Source of the DNA: Mollicutes bacterium | Lineage (GTDB): Bacteria; Bacillota_I; Bacilli_A; Izemoplasmatales; Izemoplasmataceae | Direction: 5' to 3' | Length of the DNA: 10,575 nt | Assembly: GCA_003551405.1 (NCBI GenBank) | Contig: PUMO01000014.1 | Span: forward strand, 1-10,575 | Part shown: positions 1 to 6,043 of the stretch, one piece after another | How positions within the stretch are numbered: position 1 is the stretch's first letter | Layout: each line of letters begins with the position of its first letter | The notes under the pieces: generated by a model | Told to the model about the DNA's origin: nothing | Database searches by the model: none | What the model saw: the letters and a program-made list of their open reading frames with translations, nothing else | Position numbers and translations under genes: made by a program

Positions 1-2
1 AT

Positions 3-1394
3 TTCCCCTTAAAGAAATTATTTCATCAAAGTGTTCACGTCCTCGATAAGGACAGTGTACGATTGCTTACCAACTATTCCAAACTCGCAAGCCAGGGCGC
101 ACAACTTCACGGCGCACTTTCCATTGCGGACAATGACGCTAAGACCGTTACGTTGGAAGACGGTAGTGCAATCACGGTAAGCAGTGGGAACTTTAGAAGT
201 CACCTTGCGGACCTTGAAAATCCTAAAGACCGTGAAACGGTCTTTAAAACAATCTTTTCACACTATGAAAACCATAAATACACCTTTGCCCAAATTTATA
301 ACACAGTGCTGAATGCGGATGTGGCAATGATGAAAAGCCGCGGCTACGATTCATCACTTGATGCGTTTTTACACAAAAACGCCATCGACCCGGTGGTTTA
401 TCACAACTTGGTGGATGTGGCCAAAGAGAGTACCGATCTTTTAAAACGCTACTACAAACTTCGAAAAGAAACCTTAGGACTGAAGCAACACCATACATAT
501 GACCGTTTCATGCCGCTGGCGGAAAGCTCAAGCAAGTTTTCCTACGACGACGCAACATCACTGTTCTTTGATGCCATTGACCATCTCGATGAAGATTTCA
601 AGAATAAAGCATACGATGCGTTAAAAGAAGGCTATGTTGATGTGCATGAAAAAGAAGGCAAACAAACAGGCGCATATTCATCCAGCAGTTTAAACAATCA
701 TCCATTCATTCTTTTAAATTATGATGAAACACTTGGAGATGTCTTTACGGTTGCGCATGAGGCCGGACACTCCATGCACTCACTGTTCTCAATGGAACAC
801 CAGCCTGAAGCCACTCAGAACTATACCATCTTTGTTGCTGAGATTGCTTCTACTTTTAACGAGCATTTATTGCTTGATCACTTCATTGAAAACAAACAAA
901 GCGACAAAGCGGATAAAATTCAAATTCTTCAGCAATCCATCGATGACATTGCCGCAACTTTCTACCGTCAAACACTGTTTGCGGCTTATGAACTAAAAGC
1001 GCACGAACTCGCAGAAGCTGGACATCCAATTACTCATGAGACGCTTAGTGGTATCATGCGCGAACTGTATTTGGAATTTTATGATATCGATATCGCTGAA
1101 GAACCTGGTAAAGAATACGTATGGGCCTATATCCCCCATATGTTTTTCGCCCCATTCTATGTTTATCAATACGCCACCAGCTTTGCAGCGTCCTTAAAAC
1201 TTTATGACCTTGTCAAAGAAGAACCAAAAAATATTGAAAAACATATGCAATTGCTCAAAAGCGGTGGCGATGATTTCCCAATGAACCAAGTCAAACGCGC
1301 AGGCCTTGATCTCACCGACAAAGATGTCTTTAGAAGTGTGACCAAACGTTTGGAAACACTCCTTGATGAACTAGAGCTTGCACTTAAGGAATGA
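3..1394 (+). CDS. pepF: Oligoendopeptidase F (M3B metallopeptidase), 5' end missing
   Basis: Zinc metallopeptidase of the M3B family that hydrolyses short cytoplasmic oligopeptides. The frame is open from the window edge, so the start lies upstream: residues before the first in-frame TTG (position 63) still look like PepF. About 464 residues are visible of a family usually near 600. The zinc motif HEAGH is at 756-770, and a downstream Glu in the FVAEIAST segment (codon 840, 24 residues after the second His) fits the third zinc ligand. The segment GAYSSSS before the motif and the late WAYIPHMFFAPFYVYQYATS region (about 1125-1187) are PepF hallmarks around the substrate cleft. It ends in TGA. 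The next gene, trpS, is on the same strand but has its own leader, and no convincing terminator separates them. Family assignment is secure; substrate range is not shown. Confidence 0.95.
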   Translation, partial: FPLKKLFHQSVHVLDKDSVRLLTNYSKLASQGAQLHGALSIADNDAKTVTLEDGSAITVSSGNFRSHLADLENPKDRETVFKTIFSHYENHKYTFAQIYNTVLNADVAMMKSRGYDSSLDAFLHKNAIDPVVYHNLVDVAKESTDLLKRYYKLRKETLGLKQHHTYDRFMPLAESSSKFSYDDATSLFFDAIDHLDEDFKNKAYDALKEGYVDVHEKEGKQTGAYSSSSLNNHPFILLNYDETLGDVFTVAHEAGHSMHSLFSMEHQPEATQNYTIFVAEIASTFNEHLLLDHFIENKQSDKADKIQILQQSIDDIAATFYRQTLFAAYELKAHELAEAGHPITHETLSGIMRELYLEFYDIDIAEEPGKEYVWAYIPHMFFAPFYVYQYATSFAASLKLYDLVKEEPKNIEKHMQLLKSGGDDFPMNQVKRAGLDLTDKDVFRSVTKRLETLLDELELALKE

Positions 1395-1406
1395 ATGCAT
1401 TACACT
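1378..1406 (+). promoter_or_regulatory. Possible weak promoter for the trpS leader
   Basis: A TTGCAC box (1378-1383) is separated by 17 bases from TACACT (1401-1406), inside and just past the end of pepF. Both boxes are weak matches. A promoter somewhere here is expected because the T-box RNA begins soon after, but read-through from pepF is an alternative. Confidence 0.3.
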
Positions 1407-1412
1407 ATACAT

Positions 1413-1609
1413 AACACGTCGAAAAGGACGCCTTGAACACATAAAGCGAGTTTAGGACGGTGCAAGCTAAACAAAAGTTCACGGGCTGGACCTTGGAGTG
1501 GTGCTAATCCCACCCGTTACTCGCGTTAAGAGCTTAAAGCGCCGGAAAGTTCCGGAACTAAGGTGGCACCGCGATCATTCGCCCTTAACGTTTGTTAAGG
1601 GCGTTTTTT
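1413..1609 (+). promoter_or_regulatory. Tryptophan T-box leader (tRNA-sensing riboswitch)
   Basis: T-box leaders bind a tRNA and let transcription continue when it is uncharged. Elements seen in order: the AGCGAG bulge segment (1445-1450); a stem I apical hairpin TTTAG/CTAAA around GGACGGTGCAAG (1451-1470); a specifier region GGC-TGG-ACC (TGG at 1487-1489, the Trp codon) followed by the usual CTTGGAGTGG; a CCGGAA/TTCCGG hairpin (1542-1555); the T-box core AGGTGGCACCGCG (1561-1573); and a terminator at 1580-1609. The bulge TGGC (1564-1567) should pair with a GCCA acceptor end, matching the G73 discriminator of bacterial tRNA-Trp. Specifier, bulge and downstream gene all agree on tryptophan. 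The 5' end is approximate. Confidence 0.93.
1580..1609 (+). terminator. Regulated terminator of the T-box leader
   Basis: GCCCTTAAC (1581-1589) pairs perfectly with GTTAAGGGC (1594-1602), with a GTTT loop and one more closing C-G pair, followed by six T (1604-1609). It ends two bases before the trpS ribosome-binding site, so termination removes the whole coding region. A GTTAAGAGC segment upstream (about 1525-1533) could pair imperfectly with its left arm. Confidence 0.92.
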
Positions 1610-1624
1610 AAAGGAGGCTTTACA

Positions 1625-2629
1625 ATGAAACACATCGTATCGGGCATTCAACCCACAGGAAGCATCAACATTGGTACCTATTTAGGCAGTATCCAAAATT
1701 TTGTCAAACTGCAAGACGCCTATCCAGATCACCATTTTTTAATATTTATCGCCGATTTACATGCCATCACTGTCTCACAAAAACCTGAAGAATTAAGAAA
1801 GACCATCAAGGAACTAGCTGCCATTTACATTGCATGCGGGCTTGACCCTAATCGCGTGAGTCTGTTCATCCAATCAGAAGTCCCAGCGCATGCGCAGATG
1901 AATTATTTACTTCAAACCCATACTTATATGGGCGAACTTGAACGTATGACCCAGTTCAAAGAAAAAGCACGCAAACAAGAACAAGGCGTCTCCAGTGCGC
2001 TTTTCACCTATCCTTCCCTCATGGCCGCAGACATTTTACTTTATGATGCAGAGTATGTCCCTGTTGGTGATGACCAGCGCCAACATCTCGAACTGACCCG
2101 CGATATCGCCGCGCGCATCAACAATCGTTTCGGTGAATTCTTCACTGTCCCAAAACCTTTAATTCCTAAAGTTGGCGCACGGATTATGTCGTTGACGGAC
2201 CCAAACGTTAAAATGAGCAAATCCGACCCTAACATTAAAAGCCGCATCCATCTGCTTGATGATGATGCACTCATTAAAAAACGTATCCGCAGTGCTGTGA
2301 CCGATAGTGAGGCCTCCATTTATTATGACAAAGACAATAAACCGGGCCTCGCGAATTTACTTCATATTTATTCAGCATTCAGTGGAAAAAGCATAGAATC
2401 CATTGAAAAAGACTACGAAAACGCACAGTCCTATCAAACCTTCAAAGAAGACCTCGGTGAACTCATTGTTCATAAACTGGCACCAATCAAAGCACGTTAT
2501 AAGGAACTGATCAATTCAAAAGAGCTCAATCAAATCCTTGATGAAGGCAGGGCGTACGCTTCCAAACACGCCACAAAAAAGACACTCAAGTTACAGCGCA
2601 AACTGGGACTTGGGCGCGCCAGACGATAA
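1625..2629 (+). CDS. trpS: Tryptophanyl-tRNA synthetase
   Basis: Class I aminoacyl-tRNA synthetase that activates tryptophan with ATP and loads it on tRNA-Trp in the cytoplasm. The ATG at 1625 is chosen because AAGGAGG (1611-1617) sits 7 bases upstream; an in-frame TTG at 1592 lies inside the leader terminator and is rejected. The 334-residue product has the usual length of bacterial TrpRS. The HIGH-equivalent motif is NIGT (residues 15-18, after QPTGS). VGDDQRQHLELTRDIA (147-162) is the Trp/tRNA-site segment, and KMSKS is at 196-200 before DPN. The C-terminal helical anticodon-binding region ends in a basic tail. A tryptophan T-box leader controls it, which supports the assignment independently. 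A terminator hairpin starts right at the stop codon. Confidence 0.98.
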   Translation: MKHIVSGIQPTGSINIGTYLGSIQNFVKLQDAYPDHHFLIFIADLHAITVSQKPEELRKTIKELAAIYIACGLDPNRVSLFIQSEVPAHAQMNYLLQTHTYMGELERMTQFKEKARKQEQGVSSALFTYPSLMAADILLYDAEYVPVGDDQRQHLELTRDIAARINNRFGEFFTVPKPLIPKVGARIMSLTDPNVKMSKSDPNIKSRIHLLDDDALIKKRIRSAVTDSEASIYYDKDNKPGLANLLHIYSAFSGKSIESIEKDYENAQSYQTFKEDLGELIVHKLAPIKARYKELINSKELNQILDEGRAYASKHATKKTLKLQRKLGLGRARR

Positions 2630-2655
2630 AAAATCTGCCAATTTTGGCAGATTTT
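2628..2655. terminator. Bidirectional terminator between trpS and ptsH
   Basis: A perfect 12-bp inverted repeat (AAAATCTGCCAA at 2630-2641, TTGGCAGATTTT at 2644-2655) lies between convergent genes. On the plus strand it ends in four T; on the minus strand the A run at 2628-2633 gives six U. It overlaps the stop codons of both trpS and ptsH, so one short structure ends both transcripts. Confidence 0.88.
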
Positions 2656-2914
2656 AATTCATATTCATTTCTTTAATATGCTGTTGGATGGCTTCCATGG
2701 CATCCACTTCATCGTCACCTTCAATGATAACTTCGATCAACTCACCGCGGGTGACGCCCAAAGACAATACGCCCATGATGCTCTTCATGTCGGCTTCTTT
2801 GCCGTCATAGCGTAAAGTAATTGAAGACTTGAATTGATTGGCTTTGCTAACAAGTGTGGTTGCCGGGCGTGCGTGCAATCCTTGCTCATTTGCAATCACA
2901 AATTCTTTTCTCAT
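2654..2914 (-). CDS. ptsH: Phosphocarrier protein HPr
   Basis: Small cytoplasmic phosphocarrier of the PEP-dependent sugar phosphotransferase system. It takes phosphate from enzyme I on a histidine and passes it to EIIA domains. The 86-residue product has normal HPr length. The active-site segment is GLHARPAT with the His at residue 14 (His15 in usual numbering). KSIMGVL carries Ser45, equivalent to the Ser46 phosphorylated by HPr kinase in Bacillota, so a role in carbon catabolite regulation is plausible. AAGGGAG (minus strand, 2924-2930) is 9 bases before the ATG. The start overlaps the stop of the upstream EIIB-like gene as ATGA, indicating translational coupling. Enzyme I (ptsI), a common neighbour, is not in this window. 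Confidence 0.97.
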   Translation of the reverse strand: MRKEFVIANEQGLHARPATTLVSKANQFKSSITLRYDGKEADMKSIMGVLSLGVTRGELIEVIIEGDDEVDAMEAIQQHIKEMNMN

Positions 2915-3252
2915 GAAGATCCGCTCCCTTCATCCCTTGTGAGGGCATCGACTATTGCTTCATTGTCTCTTTCATAATAAAACTTGATCTTTTTTCCTAC
3001 CACATTGATGCCGATGGCACCGGTAGCCTTAATTGCGGTTAAATCCACATCTCTGGGATTTTTTACACTCACAACAATTTTGCTGCGCTGAAAATATACG
3101 GACTCAATGTTGTCATGACCAATGGCGTTTTTTAAAGCACTGATGTCTATACGGCTTTTGGCACGACGTTTACTGTGGATCATCACACCAATGGCCGAAC
3201 CAATCACCGCAACGCCGCCCATAATCAATATTAGTATCATTGCGTCATTCAT
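2911..3252 (-). CDS. Membrane-anchored PTS EIIB-like protein lacking the active cysteine
   Basis: A 113-residue protein with one predicted N-terminal membrane helix (about residues 4-25), a basic stop-transfer stretch (HSKRRAKSR), and a domain at about 37-105 resembling the glucose-family EIIB fold: LKNAIGHDNIESV, then VKNPRDVDLTAIKATGAIGINVVGKKIKF in two adjoining blocks. In working EIIB domains the first block is followed by D-A-C-I-T-R with the phosphorylated Cys. Here the aligned residues are Y-F-Q-R-S-K, with Gln55 at the Cys position, and the protein has no cysteine at all. It therefore should not carry phosphate in the usual way. The ATG at 3252 is chosen because GAGGTG lies 6 bases upstream; an in-frame GTG at 3261 is part of that ribosome-binding site. 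It overlaps ptsH by four bases. A structural or regulatory role near HPr is inference; the domain call rests on a remembered family pattern. Confidence 0.75.
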   Translation of the reverse strand: MNDAMILILIMGGVAVIGSAIGVMIHSKRRAKSRIDISALKNAIGHDNIESVYFQRSKIVVSVKNPRDVDLTAIKATGAIGINVVGKKIKFYYERDNEAIVDALTRDEGSGSS

Positions 3253-3280
3253 GCGGTTCACCTCGCTTGATTACGGCATT

Positions 3281-3309
3281 ATTTTACCACAAAACATTTA
3301 TTTTTAAAA
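3281..3309 (-). promoter_or_regulatory. Possible promoter of the EIIB-like/ptsH operon
   Basis: On the minus strand TAAAAT (3286-3281) is preceded at 17 bases by TTTTAA (3309-3304), a poor -35 box. The position fits transcription of the EIIB-like gene starting at 3252. The -35 box lies inside the 16-bp palindrome. Confidence 0.35.
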
Positions 3310-3325
3310 CGTTTTAAAGTATAAT
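3297..3325 (+). promoter_or_regulatory. Promoter of the acetyltransferase gene
   Basis: A perfect TATAAT (3320-3325) lies 30 bases before the ATG of the acetyltransferase gene. A weak TTTATT (3297-3302) is 17 bases upstream. The spacer contains the 16-bp palindrome, so a bound repressor would block this promoter. Confidence 0.65.
3303..3318. repeat. Perfect 16-bp palindrome, candidate operator
   Basis: TTTAAAACGTTTTAAA is a perfect inverted repeat centred on CG at 3310/3311. It sits in the spacer of the plus-strand promoter and over the likely -35 box of the minus-strand EIIB-like/ptsH promoter. LacI/CcpA-family operators have a central CG. Compared with the cre pattern WTGNAANCGNWWNCAW, it fits except for the outer G and C, replaced symmetrically by T and A. 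Operator function is inferred. Confidence 0.5.
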
Positions 3326-3354
3326 ATGAAAAGATTTGACGAGGAGTGTGAAAC

Positions 3355-3768
3355 ATGAAAGTAACCATTGCCCATGACCAAAAAACCTTTTTGGACCACT
3401 ACATCGTCCGTGGCGAAGTATTCATTGTAGAACAACAGATTGATTGGCGTGAAGAACTCGATGACAAAGATTATCACAGTGATCTGTTCACCTTATATAT
3501 TGATGAACAACCGGTTGGTGCCGCTAGATTGTTCGAAGACAAAGTAGGACGGGTGGCCGTATTAAAAGCGTACCGACACCGCGGCCTTGGCCGCGTCTTG
3601 ATGAACCACGTGGAAACCCACGCAAAACAAAAAGGTATTGATACTCTCTATCTAGGCGCACAGACTTATATCGTGCCTTTTTATGAGTCAATTGGATATA
3701 AGACTTACGGTGATATTTTCCTTGATGCAGACATTGATCATATCATGATGAAAAAGCAATTAAAGTAA
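3355..3768 (+). CDS. GNAT-family N-acetyltransferase (YjcF/ElaA-like)
   Basis: Probable acetyl-CoA-dependent N-acetyltransferase of unknown substrate. The 137-residue single-domain protein starts VRGEVFIVEQQ (about residues 18-28), a feature of the YjcF/ElaA group. The acetyl-CoA pyrophosphate loop is RHRGLGR (74-80), the R/Q-x-x-G-x-G/A pattern of GNAT enzymes. The end shows the group's LGAQTYIVPFYESIGY segment and a DHIMM near the C-terminus. GAGGAG (3341-3346) is 8 bases before the ATG. It is transcribed from its own TATAAT promoter, divergent from the EIIB-like/ptsH operon. No terminator is seen after it, but the next gene has its own promoter. The family call is firm; the substrate cannot be read from sequence. 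Confidence 0.9.
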   Translation: MKVTIAHDQKTFLDHYIVRGEVFIVEQQIDWREELDDKDYHSDLFTLYIDEQPVGAARLFEDKVGRVAVLKAYRHRGLGRVLMNHVETHAKQKGIDTLYLGAQTYIVPFYESIGYKTYGDIFLDADIDHIMMKKQLK

Positions 3769-3773
3769 ACACT

Positions 3774-3802
3774 TTGCATATTAACTATTGGTTATGTATA
3801 AT
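3774..3802 (+). promoter_or_regulatory. Promoter of the ppa-osmC operon
   Basis: TTGCAT (3774-3779), a 17-base spacer and a perfect TATAAT (3797-3802). It starts 6 bases after the acetyltransferase stop codon and lies 23 bases before the ppa ATG. Confidence 0.7.
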
Positions 3803-3824
3803 TAAATTCTAAAGAGGTGACATT

Positions 3825-4322
3825 ATGGACCGAGTAATTGAAGCTGTCATTGAAATCCCCATGGGGACCAAAAACAAATACGAGATTGACAAAGAAAGAA
3901 ATCGCATCAAATTGGACCGAGTGCTTTATTCGCAAATGACCTATCCTGCCGAATATGGCTACATTGAAAAAACACTTGCTGAGGACAATGACCCATTAGA
4001 CATCTTGGTGATTGCAAGCACCAAGACCTTCCCAGGATGCATTGTCGATGCACGGGTTATCGGATCGCTTGATATGATTGACAATGACGAAAAAGACCAC
4101 AAAATCATCGCAGTGATGGACCATGATCCACGCTTTTCGCATGTCCATTCAATCAGTGATATCCAAGACCACATGCTAAGAGAGATCAAACACTTCTTCC
4201 GAACTTACAAGGACTTACAAGAAAACAAAAAGGTTGAAGTCTATGATTTTCACGATAAGGCACACGCAGATATGTTGATTGATGATTCAATTGAACGATA
4301 CCAACAAAAGAAAGGTGAATAA
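3825..4322 (+). CDS. ppa: Inorganic pyrophosphatase, family I
   Basis: Soluble cytoplasmic enzyme that hydrolyses pyrophosphate to two phosphates with Mg2+, pulling biosynthetic reactions such as tRNA charging and nucleic acid synthesis forward. The family I signature DNDPLD is at residues 54-59; Asp54, Asp56 and Asp59 correspond to the metal-binding Asp65, Asp67 and Asp70 of the E. coli enzyme. The later D-N-D-E-K-D-H-K stretch places Asp86 and Asp91 where E. coli has Asp97 and Asp102. The 165-residue length is close to the bacterial norm of about 175. AGAGGTGA ends 4 bases before the ATG. Only two bases separate its stop from the following OsmC-like gene, so they form an operon. Many Bacillota use the unrelated family II enzyme instead, so the family I type is a mild lineage clue. 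Confidence 0.97.
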   Translation: MDRVIEAVIEIPMGTKNKYEIDKERNRIKLDRVLYSQMTYPAEYGYIEKTLAEDNDPLDILVIASTKTFPGCIVDARVIGSLDMIDNDEKDHKIIAVMDHDPRFSHVHSISDIQDHMLREIKHFFRTYKDLQENKKVEVYDFHDKAHADMLIDDSIERYQQKKGE

Positions 4323-4324
4323 AC

Positions 4325-4732
4325 ATGGCATCAAAAGTAAATTTAGTTTTTGACAACCAAATGCACGGCATCAGTACTGGAAGTCATGGCTCCAGTCAAA
4401 TCGGCCCTACAGAAGGTGCACTTGCACCCTATGAAATGGTGTTGGGCGGTTTGGGCGGCTGCTTGAATTCGACATTCCAGGATGTACTGGACAAGCGCCG
4501 TATTAATATCCATGGTGTCAATTACGTCATTGAAGGTGAAAAACGTGATGAAGTCCCCAAATGGTTAAAACGCGTCCATGTTGATGTTAGCGTGAGTGGG
4601 GTTGATGAGGATGATAAGAAAAAAGTTGAAAAATCATTTGAAACCGCAACACGTTACTGCAGTGTCTATCAAACACTCTCACACGTTGCAACCATGACAT
4701 ATACCCTTACATTCAAATCAGAAAACGAATAG
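4325..4732 (+). CDS. OsmC/Ohr-family protein
   Basis: Member of the OsmC/Ohr family, small thiol peroxidases that reduce organic hydroperoxides with two cysteines. In the 135-residue product Cys46 lies in GGLGGCLNSTF and Cys112 in RYCSVYQTLSH, the expected peroxidatic and resolving positions, so catalysis looks intact. A glycine-rich N-terminal segment precedes APYEMVLGGLGGC. The length suits the shorter OsmC-like (YhfA/YmaD-type) members rather than classical Ohr. AAAGGTGA (4311-4318), inside the end of ppa, lies 6 bases before the ATG; the gene is co-transcribed with ppa and ends in a terminator hairpin that begins at its stop codon. The physiological substrate and reductant are unknown. 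Confidence 0.92.
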   Translation: MASKVNLVFDNQMHGISTGSHGSSQIGPTEGALAPYEMVLGGLGGCLNSTFQDVLDKRRINIHGVNYVIEGEKRDEVPKWLKRVHVDVSVSGVDEDDKKKVEKSFETATRYCSVYQTLSHVATMTYTLTFKSENE

Positions 4733-4755
4733 ATGGTCAATGACCATCTTTTTTT
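4731..4755 (+). terminator. Terminator of the ppa-osmC operon
   Basis: AGATGGT (4731-4737) pairs with ACCATCT (4743-4749) around CAATG, followed by a run of seven T (4749-4755). The stem overlaps the stop codon of the OsmC-like gene. Confidence 0.88.
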
Positions 4756-4769
4756 ATGGAAAAATCAAT

Positions 4770-4796
4770 AAAAAAAGTCCTTCGAAATCGAAGGAC
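4770..4796 (-). terminator. Terminator of the tRNA-Gly transcript
   Basis: Read on the minus strand, GTCCTTCG/CGAAGGAC (plus-strand arms 4777-4784 and 4789-4796) forms an 8-bp stem with a four-base loop, followed by seven U (plus-strand A run 4770-4776). It lies 14 bases past the CCA end of the second tRNA. Confidence 0.92.
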
Positions 4797-4810
4797 ATTA
4801 CTATTTTAAA

Positions 4811-4884
4811 TGGAGCGGGTGATGGGGATCGAACCCACGATTCCACCATGGCAAGGTGGTGTTTTACCACTAAACTACACCCGC
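4811..4884 (-). tRNA. tRNA-Gly (anticodon GCC)
   Basis: A 74-base tRNA with encoded CCA. The acceptor stem GCGGGTG pairs with CACCCGC, discriminator T. The D arm is around GTTTAGTGGTAAAAC, and the anticodon stem CCACC/GGTGG encloses TTGCCAT, giving anticodon GCC (reads GGC and GGT). The T arm is GTGGG-TTCGATC-CCCAT. It is the second of two tandem glycine tRNAs, 22 bases downstream of the TCC isoacceptor and followed by a strong terminator. Confidence 0.97.
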
Positions 4885-4906
4885 AGTTATATGTATGCGG
4901 CTAAAT

Positions 4907-4980
4907 TGGAGCGGGTGATGGGAATCGAACCCACACTATCAGCTTGGAAGGCTGAGGTTCTACCGTTAAACTACACCCGC
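4907..4980 (-). tRNA. tRNA-Gly (anticodon TCC)
   Basis: A 74-base tRNA with encoded CCA. The acceptor stem GCGGGTG/CACCCGC and discriminator T are identical to its neighbour. The anticodon stem TCAGC/GCTGA encloses CTTCCAA, giving anticodon TCC (reads GGA and GGG). The T arm is GTGGG-TTCGATT-CCCAT. It is the first gene of the pair; a promoter lies about 20 bases upstream. Confidence 0.97.
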
Positions 4981-5000
4981 TTCTTTAATTCAGCGTTTTA

Positions 5001-5030
5001 ATAGTAGCATGAAAAGCGCAAAACTGTCAA
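5001..5030 (-). promoter_or_regulatory. Promoter of the tRNA-Gly pair
   Basis: On the minus strand a perfect TTGACA (5030-5025) is followed after 18 bases by TACTAT (5006-5001), preceded by TGC, an extended -10 element. It starts 20 bases after the rsmH stop codon. No terminator separates rsmH from the tRNAs, so read-through is also possible. Confidence 0.8.
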
Positions 5031-5049
5031 GCACTCTATGAAAAGAATT

Positions 5050-5979
5050 TCAATTTTTATTAACACGCTCGATTGCACGTAGTTTGGCGCTTTTTGAGCG
5101 CGGGTTTTCTTCGATTTCTCTCTCGCTAGGAACGATAACTTTACGGTGTAAAACATTAAAATCCGGTGTTGTTTGCGGCATGGTCGGCAGTTCTTTAGGG
5201 TGGTCCACCGTTGATGCATCCTTAAAGATCTGTTTTACAATTCTATCTTCCAGTGAGTGAAAAGTAATGACGACCAGGCGTCCATTGGGGTTTAAAAGAT
5301 CGAGCGCATGTTTTAATGTGTTTTTTAACGTTTCAAGTTCATCATTGACTTCAATACGCATTGCTTGGAAAACTTTTTTGGCGGGATGGCCTTTTTTCTT
5401 AAGCACTTTTTGTGGTAAGGAGGCTTTAATGATCTGAACGAGTTGTTCTGTTGTTTTTACAGGCGCGTCTTCACGTGCTTTAACGATATTTTTCGCAATT
5501 GGTCTAGCAAATGGTTCCTCACCGTAACGTTTGAACACACGCGTCAGTTCATCCATGCTATAGGTATTGATCAGTTCATAGGCACTAAATGCACTGGATA
5601 CGTCCATTCGCATATCAAGGGGTGCATCGTGACGATATGAGAAGCCGCGCGCGGCTTCATCAAAATGAAATGATGAGACGCCCAAATCAAGCAAGATGCC
5701 ATCCACACCGTCTACACCAAAAGCATGCAGTTGTGATGACATGTTTTCAAAATTGTCATGGATGATGCTTACCTTATCCAAAAAGGGGCGCAAGCGCTCA
5801 TATCCGCGTTCAATGGCTGCATGATCGCGGTCAAAAGCATAAAGATGACCCGTGTTAAGTCTTTTGGCAATGGCCTGTGAATGACCACCACCCCCAAGTG
5901 TTCCATCCACATAAATCCCACTGGGATGAACTTGTAAATATTCCAGTGCTTTATCAAGCATTACCGGCACATGACCCAT
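5050..5979 (-). CDS. rsmH: 16S rRNA (cytosine-1402-N4) methyltransferase
   Basis: SAM-dependent methyltransferase (formerly MraW) that makes the N4 methylation of m4Cm1402 in the 16S rRNA decoding centre. The 309-residue product matches the family length. It begins GHVPVMLDKAL; the SAM-binding loop DGTLGGGGHS is at 25-34. AFDRD, GILLDLGVSS and PLDMRMD follow in the expected order, and VITFHSLEDRIVK and NPRSKSAKLRAIER near the end are family signatures. AGGAGGT is 7 bases before the ATG. rsmH usually lies in the division cluster between mraZ and ftsL; here neither is adjacent. It follows yceD-rpmF instead, with a terminator-like hairpin between rpmF and rsmH and no clear promoter of its own, so it probably depends on partial read-through. 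Confidence 0.98.
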   Translation of the reverse strand: MGHVPVMLDKALEYLQVHPSGIYVDGTLGGGGHSQAIAKRLNTGHLYAFDRDHAAIERGYERLRPFLDKVSIIHDNFENMSSQLHAFGVDGVDGILLDLGVSSFHFDEAARGFSYRHDAPLDMRMDVSSAFSAYELINTYSMDELTRVFKRYGEEPFARPIAKNIVKAREDAPVKTTEQLVQIIKASLPQKVLKKKGHPAKKVFQAMRIEVNDELETLKNTLKHALDLLNPNGRLVVITFHSLEDRIVKQIFKDASTVDHPKELPTMPQTTPDFNVLHRKVIVPSEREIEENPRSKSAKLRAIERVNKN

Positions 5980-5997
5980 TGAGTATACCTCCTATAA

Positions 5998-6035
5998 ACA
6001 AAAGAAAAACGCTTGTTTAAAAGCGCTTCTTTTGT
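5998..6035 (-). terminator. Terminator-like hairpin between rpmF and rsmH
   Basis: Outer arms ACAAAAGAA (5998-6006) and TTCTTTTGT (6027-6035) pair perfectly over 9 bp. Inside, CGCTT (6010-6014) pairs with AAGCG (6021-6025). Read on the minus strand, the inner stem is followed by UUUUUCUUUU, as in a weak intrinsic terminator. It lies 8 bases after the rpmF stop and just before the rsmH ribosome-binding site. Confidence 0.6.
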
Positions 6036-6043
6036 GATGCTGC

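Noticed and set aside
721..996. Plus-strand open frame of 91 codons within pepF
   Set aside because: It is out of frame with the zinc-peptidase motif that occupies the same bases, and it is leucine-rich noise with no ribosome-binding site.
1592..1624. In-frame TTG extension of trpS
   Set aside because: The codon lies in the loop and right arm of the T-box terminator and upstream of the AAGGAGG site, so it cannot be the start.
3253..3261. GTG start for the EIIB-like protein
   Set aside because: The GTG is the last part of the GAGGTG ribosome-binding site that serves the ATG at 3252. The same trap occurs at yceD (GTG 6744 versus ATG 6735).
4810..5001. Open plus-strand frame with a repeated VMGIEPT ... 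LPLNYTR peptide
   Set aside because: It is the antisense of the two tRNA-Gly genes. This peptide type is a well-known false protein arising from tRNA complements; the duplication simply reflects two tRNAs.
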